A stretch of DNA of 11,147 nucleotides, from assembly GCA_937895985.1 (NCBI GenBank), contig CALBKL010000404.1, positions 1 to 11,147 of the forward strand. The letters run 5' to 3'. This DNA comes from an uncultured Solobacterium sp. GTDB taxonomy: Bacteria; Bacillota_I; Bacilli_A; Erysipelotrichales; Erysipelotrichaceae. The first letter of the stretch is position 1, and every line of letters begins with the position of its first letter. Positions 5,960-11,147 of this stretch are shown here, piece by piece. Position numbers and translations under genes: made by a program. The notes under the pieces are model-generated. The model had not been told where the DNA came from. It saw nothing but the letters and a program-made list of their open reading frames with translations, and did not search any database.

Positions 5960-7596
5960 AGAGAGATGTATTGACTGATTTGTTCTTCATCAGGGTCAAT
6001 ATAAATCATCTTATATTTACCTAGTTCAACCATTCCGGGTTTCGCACCTGGAATTTTTTTGAGGTTTTTGATAGGGCAATACGCAACTGGAACACTAGAG
6101 GACATACGCCCTGCTGAGAAGTAAGCTGCGATATTTGCGGCTAGACGTATTGTATATTCATCAGGATTTTCATCATGTACAACGACATGTGAACCATGAT
6201 AATCCTTAGTATGGAACCAAATGTTACTCTTTTTCGTATGCCAAGTTAATGCATCATTTTGTAAGTTATTCTTACCAAAGGAAATAGAGACACCATGTTC
6301 TGTTGTAATAGTTGTATATGAAGGTGATACTTCTTTTTTCTTTTTCTTCTTTTTGCCTTTTTCTTTTTCGAATAGGTAACCAAGTTTAACAAGTTCTTCT
6401 CGAATTTCCATTGCTGTCTCAAAGTCGGCGTACTTGAGTTGTTCTGCAAGACCACTGAAGTAATCAATTTCCATCTCGCAGAGTTGAATCTGTTCTTGTA
6501 AGTACACTTGACCTTTCTTTAACTTATTGTATTTCTGGAATGCTTTACGAGCATTGCCTTTACCATCTAATTTAGGATCTAGTGGAATATGAATAGGAGA
6601 GTCATCCACAAAACGATTTAGAGTAATCTCCTTGAGTCCTTTTGTATCAGTGATTTGATATGCGTAAAGTAAATCTCCATACTCACGCCATTTATCACAA
6701 TCCTTTGCGGCTTCATATTCTTCAATCAAACGTGGTAGTTTTGTGGATTGGTGTTTGAGTTGACGGGTAATAAAGTGTTGAATATCACCGGAAAGTTGTT
6801 TGATTCTTTCTTTTTCTTCACGGTGGAAGTAGAGGATATCAATTCCTTCAAAAAGAGGATATTCCTTACATGGTCCAATACTTGTTAAATCAATACAGTG
6901 GAAAACTGGTTCATTATCACTATTAGCGATAAAGATTGATTTACTGTTAGAGATTTCCTCCATGATGCTATGGAAGGTTTGTCCTTTTGACATACGATAT
7001 TCAACTTCTTTTGCAAGAAATGGGGAAAAACCAGAGAACTGCTTTGTTAAAGATATATTTGTATCTACAATCTGCTCAGTAAAAGGGTTCTTCTTATCTT
7101 GGAAAGGTGTTTGAATGAATTCAGCACCTGCTTGAATGGTACGTCTACTATTTTCAAATGGGGGAATACGCTTCATCGCATCGATGATTCGATTTTGCGC
7201 GTTTACTAAAATTACATTGGCGTATTTGCCCATTAACTCTACGTATAGTTTAAGATACTCTAGATCACCAATTTCATTATGATGACGAATATCAAAAACC
7301 ATCCAACGGTCTAAATCTGCCTGTTGGATTTTTTCAACGATAGAACCTTCTAGATATTTACGTAACACCATTACGAAGTTGGAAGGCTCATTAGGAGTAG
7401 GATAACTACGATTCGTAAATAGAATTCGGTTATATACGGAATGTGTAGAAATCAATAATTGTTTCTTACCTGCAGTACCGTGCGTTTGTAGTAAAAGTTC
7501 AGTCTGAGAAGTCATATATATTTTCTGAATTCTGAATGGAAGTGTAGCTTGAATTTCAGGAATCAGTTTGGATAATAAAATACCGTCTAGTGCCAT
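5956..7596 (-). CDS. rqcH: RqcH, ribosome quality control protein (NFACT family; formerly annotated as fibronectin-binding protein)
   Basis: RqcH binds large ribosomal subunits still carrying a stalled nascent chain and recruits Ala-tRNA to add C-terminal alanine tails that mark the chain for degradation. At 546 residues it is near the Firmicutes length. The NFACT-N domain (about 1-270) starts MALDGILLSKLIPEI and includes NEPSNFVMVLRKYLEG (69-84). Asp96-Arg97 match the DR pair needed for tailing in Bacillus RqcH. A coiled-coil region (about 270-410) is followed by a lysine-rich linker (seven Lys in a row, near residues 414-420). The NFACT-R domain (about 430-540) carries GKNNLQND, IWFHTK and GSHVVV. 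AAAGAGG (plus-strand 7604-7610) lies seven bases before the ATG. The gene is convergent with rluB and divergent from gmk. Despite old names for the family, no surface signal is present. Confidence 0.95.
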   Translation of the reverse strand: MALDGILLSKLIPEIQATLPFRIQKIYMTSQTELLLQTHGTAGKKQLLISTHSVYNRILFTNRSYPTPNEPSNFVMVLRKYLEGSIVEKIQQADLDRWMVFDIRHHNEIGDLEYLKLYVELMGKYANVILVNAQNRIIDAMKRIPPFENSRRTIQAGAEFIQTPFQDKKNPFTEQIVDTNISLTKQFSGFSPFLAKEVEYRMSKGQTFHSIMEEISNSKSIFIANSDNEPVFHCIDLTSIGPCKEYPLFEGIDILYFHREEKERIKQLSGDIQHFITRQLKHQSTKLPRLIEEYEAAKDCDKWREYGDLLYAYQITDTKGLKEITLNRFVDDSPIHIPLDPKLDGKGNARKAFQKYNKLKKGQVYLQEQIQLCEMEIDYFSGLAEQLKYADFETAMEIREELVKLGYLFEKEKGKKKKKKKEVSPSYTTITTEHGVSISFGKNNLQNDALTWHTKKSNIWFHTKDYHGSHVVVHDENPDEYTIRLAANIAAYFSAGRMSSSVPVAYCPIKNLKKIPGAKPGMVELGKYKMIYIDPDEEQISQYISL

Positions 7597-7619
7597 TTGA
7601 AAACCTCTTTATTTTTCTT

Positions 7620-7628
7620 ATTATATCA
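7620..7628 (-). promoter_or_regulatory. Extended -10 promoter of rqcH
   Basis: Read on the minus strand, TGATATAAT is a perfect extended -10. No strong -35 is seen, as is common for this class. Transcription would start near 7613, leaving a leader of about 17 bases that contains the AAAGAGG ribosome site. Confidence 0.6.
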
Positions 7629-7631
7629 TGA

Positions 7632-7660
7632 TTGACTATGTTAAAATTAATGAGTAATCT
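7632..7660 (+). promoter_or_regulatory. Candidate gmk promoter region
   Basis: Two overlapping options exist. TTGACT (7632-7637) with a 17-base spacer to TAATCT (7655-7660) has a good -35 but a poor -10. TGTTAAAAT (7639-7647) is an extended -10 with a 5 of 6 hexamer but no clear -35. Either would give a leader ahead of the GGAGG site at 7674. The region begins a few bases from the divergent rqcH promoter. Confidence 0.4.
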
Positions 7661-7673
7661 ATTAGGTAAGGAT

Positions 7674-7678
7674 GGAGG
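7674..7678 (+). promoter_or_regulatory. Ribosome binding site that sets the gmk start
   Basis: GGAGG lies eight bases before ATG 7687. An in-frame ATG at 7672 overlaps this site and has no properly spaced ribosome site of its own, so it is rejected as the start. Confidence 0.85.
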
Positions 7679-7686
7679 ATACAATT

Positions 7687-8259
7687 ATGGCTAAGGGATT
7701 GTTAATTGTATTAAGCGGACCTTCTGGTGTTGGTAAGGGAACGGTTCTCAAAGAGTTTATTCATGATAAGGATTTGAAACTTGCATACTCGGTTTCTATG
7801 ACTACTCGTAAGCAGAGACCAGGTGAAGTTGATGGTATAAATTATCACTTTGTCACGAAGGAAGAATTTGAACAAGCAAAGAAGAATGGTGAATTATTAG
7901 AGTCAGCAGAATTTGTTGGAAACTACTATGGAACACCAATCTCTGAAGTAGAAAGATTGCGTAATGAAGGCAAGAACGTCATTTTGGAAATCGAAGTACA
8001 AGGATGTACTCAAGTTCGTGAAAAGGTGAAGGATGCCTTAACAATCTTCATCGTTCCACCAAGCATGGCGGAGTTAGAGAAGAGAATTCGTGGACGTAAT
8101 ACAGAACCTGAAGAAATTGTTCAGGAACGTTTGGCAAAGGCTGCACGTGAAATGGAACTCATTGGTATGTACAAATATGTTGTATGTAACGATGATGCGA
8201 AATTAGCAGCTGATATTATTCGCGTAATTATCAAACGTCATATGAAATCAAATATTTAA
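7687..8259 (+). CDS. gmk: Guanylate kinase
   Basis: Guanylate kinase phosphorylates GMP (and dGMP) to GDP with ATP, an essential step in GTP supply; it is cytoplasmic. From the chosen start the protein is 190 residues, near the usual length. The P-loop is GPSGVGKG at residues 11-18. The guanylate kinase signature is at 38-55: TTRKQRPGEVDG followed by INYHF, the GMP-binding segment. Later conserved parts include YYGTP, ILEIEVQG and the lid-region arginines in RIRGRNTE. It is divergent from rqcH; the two also sit close together in Bacillus (yloA to gmk). Here gmk is followed by a terminator and not by rpoZ, so it appears monocistronic. Confidence 0.97.
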   Translation: MAKGLLIVLSGPSGVGKGTVLKEFIHDKDLKLAYSVSMTTRKQRPGEVDGINYHFVTKEEFEQAKKNGELLESAEFVGNYYGTPISEVERLRNEGKNVILEIEVQGCTQVREKVKDALTIFIVPPSMAELEKRIRGRNTEPEEIVQERLAKAAREMELIGMYKYVVCNDDAKLAADIIRVIIKRHMKSNI

Positions 8260-8264
8260 TTTGT

Positions 8265-8291
8265 CTGCCAGTATGAACTGGCAGTTTTTTT
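8265..8291 (+). terminator. Intrinsic terminator of gmk
   Basis: CTGCCAGT (8265-8272) pairs perfectly with ACTGGCAG (8277-8284) around an ATGA loop and is followed by seven T (8285-8291). It begins five bases after the gmk stop and separates gmk from the TetR/GH2 operon. Confidence 0.95.
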
Positions 8292-8297
8292 CTGCAC

Positions 8298-8326
8298 TTG
8301 CGTAAGCGTTTTCAATCCTTTATAAT
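8298..8326 (+). promoter_or_regulatory. Promoter of the tetR-like / GH2 operon
   Basis: A perfect TATAAT -10 (8321-8326) lies 17 bases after a weak -35, TTGCGT (8298-8303, 3 of 6). The poor -35 and the cre match in the spacer suggest a regulated promoter. Transcription would start near 8333. Confidence 0.65.
8301..8314 (+). promoter_or_regulatory. Catabolite-responsive element (cre) for CcpA
   Basis: CGTAAGCGTTTTCA matches 13 of 14 positions of TGWAANCGNTNWCA; only the first base differs. It starts inside the -35 and fills much of the spacer, a position where CcpA binding would block RNA polymerase. Repression of a glycosidase operon by preferred sugars would make sense. No ccpA gene is in the window. 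Confidence 0.55.
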
Positions 8327-8355
8327 GGAAACCGATAAACGGAGGATAGTTTCCA
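8326..8355 (+). promoter_or_regulatory. Inverted repeat, possible operator for the TetR-type regulator
   Basis: TGGAAAC (8326-8332) and GTTTCCA (8349-8355) are perfect inverted 7-base arms separated by 16 bases. The left arm begins at the last base of the -10 and the right arm ends immediately before the start codon. Because transcription should begin near 8333, the left arm would not be in the mRNA, which favours a DNA operator over an RNA hairpin. The wide spacing is longer than many TetR operators. The ribosome site GGAGGA (8341-8346) lies between the arms. Confidence 0.45.
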
Positions 8356-8922
8356 ATGGAAAATATACAACAAGATATTTTAGAGGCAACTTTGATATTA
8401 TTTAACGATAGAGGCCTAGACTTTACAATGAATGATATTGCAAAGTCAATGCATATCGCAAAGAAGACAATTTATCGTTTCTTCTCATCGAAAGAAGAGT
8501 TGTTGATTGCATTATTGGATTATGGCTTTGAGAATATTCAAAAAGAGAAACAAAAGATCTTATCTAGTAATGATAGTATCACAAAACGTTTAGAACAAGC
8601 CATGATTGCGATGCCAAAACAGTATGCCAAAATTGACTTTCGTGTGTTATCAAGTTTAAAGAATACCTATCCTCAAGTGTATATACGTCTAAATGAACAT
8701 TTAGAAAATGATTGGGAACCTATTATCAAACTAATCAATGAAGGTATCCGTAAAAAGGAAATTCGTAAGATTAACACATTTATTTTTCGCCAGATTATAA
8801 CCGCAACTTTTGAACAACTTTTATCTACGAATGAACTACAAGAAAGAAATTTAACGTATGCTAAAGCTTTAAAAGAAATGATGAATATCATCATGAAAGG
8901 GATGGTTATAGATAATGAATAA
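8356..8922 (+). CDS. TetR/AcrR-family transcriptional regulator
   Basis: This one-component regulator has 188 residues, typical of TetR proteins. The N-terminal DNA-binding domain has the helix-turn-helix at about residues 24-43 (FTMNDIAKSMHIAKKTIYRFF), followed by the usual SSKEELL. The rest (about 55-188) is all-helical and would bind an effector and form the dimer; the ligand cannot be predicted. It is the first gene of an operon, and the glycoside hydrolase start overlaps its end by 8 bases. It most likely represses its own operon, possibly via the inverted repeat just upstream. The start is supported by GGAGGA nine bases before the ATG. Which sugar or glycoside relieves repression is unknown. 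Confidence 0.9.
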   Translation: MENIQQDILEATLILFNDRGLDFTMNDIAKSMHIAKKTIYRFFSSKEELLIALLDYGFENIQKEKQKILSSNDSITKRLEQAMIAMPKQYAKIDFRVLSSLKNTYPQVYIRLNEHLENDWEPIIKLINEGIRKKEIRKINTFIFRQIITATFEQLLSTNELQERNLTYAKALKEMMNIIMKGMVIDNE

Positions 8923-11147
8923 AATAAATAATGATTGGGAATATATCGACCAATGGAGTGATGCGTTTATTATAGATGGCAGTGCGGACAAGGTAGTTCG
9001 CTTACCACATACTGTTCAAGAATTACCTTTACATTATGCTAACTCAGAAAGCTATCAAAAGGTTGTAGGTTACCGTAAACGATTGTCGTTTGATCCATCT
9101 TTAAAAGGTAGAAGACACTTTATACGCTTTGATGGTTCAGCTCATGAATCTACAGTGTATTTCAATGGAAAACAGATGTACGTTCATGCATGCGGATATA
9201 CTGCATTTACAGTAGAATTAACAGATGATATTCGCTTTGATACTGAGAATCTTTTAGTGGTAAAAGTGGATAGTCGTGAGAGTTTAAATACACCACCATT
9301 TGGCTTTGTGATTGATTATCTTACTTATGGTGGTATCTATCGTGATGTTTGGCTTTATGATAAACCTACTTATTTTATCAAAGATGTATTTGTAACAACG
9401 AATACACTAGATACAGTCTCGGTATCTATCCAAACAGATGGGCTGGTTCCTATTGATTCATATCAAGTCAAGATTCTTGACTCAAAGGGTGAAATTATCG
9501 CACAACAGGCCGTATCTATAAATACGCGGCAAATACAAATACCTGTAAAGAATATTCATGCATGGACAGCCGAATCACCAACTTTATACCGTTGTATTGT
9601 GGAACTAGGAGACGATACTTTTGTAACAAGCTTTGGATTCCGTACAATTCGTTTTGATCAGAATAATTTATATATCAATGATCAAAAGGTATTCTTGAGA
9701 GGCTTGAATCGTCATCAATGCTATCCATATATTGGTTATGCAGCTGTTGATTCTTTACAAGAGGAAGATGTACGTATTTTAAAAGAAGAGTTACATGTGA
9801 ATGCAGTTCGCACTTCACACTATCCACAAAGCCAATCTTTTATCGATGCTTGTGACCGATATGGTTTATATGTGTTTACTGAGATTCCTGGTTGGCAACA
9901 TATCGGTGATCAAACCTGGAAACAACAAGCAATCCGTAACACAGAAGATATGGTACTGCAGTATCGTAATCATCCTTCTATTATTCTATGGGGTGTAAGA
10001 ATCAATGAATCATTAGATGATGATGAACTCTATGCGAAAACAAATGAAGTTGCTAGAAACTTAGATCCTACTAGACCTACAGCAGGTGTACGTTATCTTA
10101 CAAAGAGTCATTTGTTAGAGGATATTTATACATTCAATGATTTCTCATACCATGGTGATAACAAAGGTGCACTAAGTAAGAGTGAAGTTATGATTGATAC
10201 ACATCATCCACTCATCATCTCTGAAGCCAATGGGCACATGTTTCCGACAAAGAGTTTTGATACACAAGCAAGACGCCAAGAACATGCATTACGACATGCG
10301 CGTGTATTTAGTGATGCGATGGCTGACCATCAACATACTGGAGTTTTCCAATGGTGTATGTTTGATTATGCAACACATAAAGACTTTGGTTCTGGTGATA
10401 GGATTTGTTACCATGGAGTGATGGATAGTTTCCGTAATCCAAAACTTGCGGCAAGTGTATATGCTTCACAACAAGATGAAGAACCAGTTCTAGAAATCAG
10501 TACTTCTATGGATATTGGTGATTACAATGCTGGTAATCTACCGGATTTCTATGCATTTACTAATGCAGATGAAGTGCGTTTATATAAAAATGATCAGTTT
10601 GTATCTACATTTTCTCATTCTGCATATTCTGGTTTAAAACATGGTCCAATTCGTATCGATGATACGATTGGTAAACTACTTGAAACCAATGAGCATTTTT
10701 CTAAAGAGAAAGCTGCTGATATTCGTAAATGTTTACTAGCAAGTAAAAAGTATGGTAGTAATTTGCCATTACGGTATCGTTTGTTATATGCGAAGATGAT
10801 GTTTCAGTATAAGTTGAGCTATAGTGACGGTGTCGCTCTATTTGGAAAGTATGTAACGGGTTGGGGTTCGGATTCGATTACTTGGAGATTTGATGCTATC
10901 AAAAATGGAAAAGTTGTAAAATCTATTATCAAACGTCCATCTGCTAAATTACATCTATCGTACCAAGTTTCTCGCACAAATCTTGTGGAAGGAAGTTGCT
11001 ATGATATGTCCGCAATTCGTATTCAAGTAAAGGATGAATATTATAATTTAGCTTCCTATGCACAACTACCACTAAACCTCATTACGACTGGACCAATCGA
11101 AATTGTAGGTCCTAAAACAGTTGTTACTGAAGGTGGTATGACTGGTA
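8915..11147 (+). CDS. Family 2 glycoside hydrolase, beta-galactosidase-like, 3' end cut by the window
   Basis: The frame is open for 744 codons from ATG 8915 to the right edge. An in-frame TAG at 8909-8911 excludes an earlier start; a modest AAAGGGA lies 12 bases upstream. The layout is a jelly-roll domain (1-155, ending DYLTYGGIYRDVWL), an Ig-like domain (155-245), a TIM barrel (about 245-530), a helical segment (about 578-642) and Ig-like C-terminal modules. The acid/base is Glu365 (NHPSIILWGVRINES) and the nucleophile is probably Glu437 (LIISEANGHMFPTK). The NxK motif of beta-glucuronidases is missing where it would be expected (DRICYHGVMD), so beta-galactosidase or a related activity is more likely. 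No signal peptide is present, so it should act on imported glycosides. It overlaps the tetR-like gene by 8 bases. Confidence 0.93.
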   Translation, partial: MNKINNDWEYIDQWSDAFIIDGSADKVVRLPHTVQELPLHYANSESYQKVVGYRKRLSFDPSLKGRRHFIRFDGSAHESTVYFNGKQMYVHACGYTAFTVELTDDIRFDTENLLVVKVDSRESLNTPPFGFVIDYLTYGGIYRDVWLYDKPTYFIKDVFVTTNTLDTVSVSIQTDGLVPIDSYQVKILDSKGEIIAQQAVSINTRQIQIPVKNIHAWTAESPTLYRCIVELGDDTFVTSFGFRTIRFDQNNLYINDQKVFLRGLNRHQCYPYIGYAAVDSLQEEDVRILKEELHVNAVRTSHYPQSQSFIDACDRYGLYVFTEIPGWQHIGDQTWKQQAIRNTEDMVLQYRNHPSIILWGVRINESLDDDELYAKTNEVARNLDPTRPTAGVRYLTKSHLLEDIYTFNDFSYHGDNKGALSKSEVMIDTHHPLIISEANGHMFPTKSFDTQARRQEHALRHARVFSDAMADHQHTGVFQWCMFDYATHKDFGSGDRICYHGVMDSFRNPKLAASVYASQQDEEPVLEISTSMDIGDYNAGNLPDFYAFTNADEVRLYKNDQFVSTFSHSAYSGLKHGPIRIDDTIGKLLETNEHFSKEKAADIRKCLLASKKYGSNLPLRYRLLYAKMMFQYKLSYSDGVALFGKYVTGWGSDSITWRFDAIKNGKVVKSIIKRPSAKLHLSYQVSRTNLVEGSCYDMSAIRIQVKDEYYNLASYAQLPLNLITTGPIEIVGPKTVVTEGGMTG

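Noticed and set aside
6330..6371. A-rich minus-strand tract encoding seven consecutive lysines in RqcH, considered as a self-stalling or frameshift site.
   Set aside because: Lysine-rich linkers before the NFACT-R domain are, to my knowledge, common in Firmicutes RqcH. The A runs are broken by G, and the AAAAAAG heptamer is in the wrong phase for -1 slippage.
9801..10421. Two small plus-strand frames (9801-9998 and 10194-10421).
   Set aside because: Both lie inside the GH2 gene in another frame and have no ribosome site or family resemblance.

Overview
The window is an AT-rich, gene-dense stretch of a bacterial chromosome from the low-GC Firmicutes. Strong GGAGG-type ribosome sites, sigma-A promoters (several with an extended TGnTATAAT -10), short 5' leaders, catabolite-repression (cre)-like sites and an RqcH homologue all support this. 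The protein set and style would suit a gut member of the Erysipelotrichaceae or a close relative, but that placement is inference. No rRNA, tRNA, CRISPR array, insertion sequence or phage gene is visible, and no intergenic gap exceeds about 100 bases.

Layout: (1) The left edge cuts a YjbR/MmcQ-like protein with a C-terminal EVE/PUA-like domain, followed by oligoendopeptidase F (pepF). (2) A monocistronic thiol glutathione peroxidase has its own promoter. (3) A two-gene unit encodes an Ap4A-hydrolase-like Nudix enzyme and an unrecognised protein with a papain/C39-like Cys-His-Asn pattern; it ends in a clear terminator. (4) A mini ParB-like protein is followed by the 23S rRNA pseudouridine synthase rluB. 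(5) On the minus strand, rqcH (ribosome quality control, Ala-tailing) overlaps rluB tail-to-tail by 4 bases and is divergent from guanylate kinase (gmk), which has a strong terminator. (6) The right edge holds a TetR-type regulator translationally overlapping a cytoplasmic family 2 glycoside hydrolase that runs off the window.

The left and central parts are mostly housekeeping: peptide breakdown, peroxide defence, nucleotide clean-up, rRNA modification, rescue of stalled ribosomes and GMP phosphorylation. The right end looks like a regulated carbohydrate-use operon. Its promoter carries a 13/14 cre match between -35 and -10, and a perfect 7-base inverted repeat begins at the end of the -10, which suggests CcpA control plus autoregulation by the TetR protein.

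I see no clear previously undescribed defence or mobile system. The least explained genes are the papain-like orphan at 3974-4846 and the ParB-like mini protein at 4939-5214.
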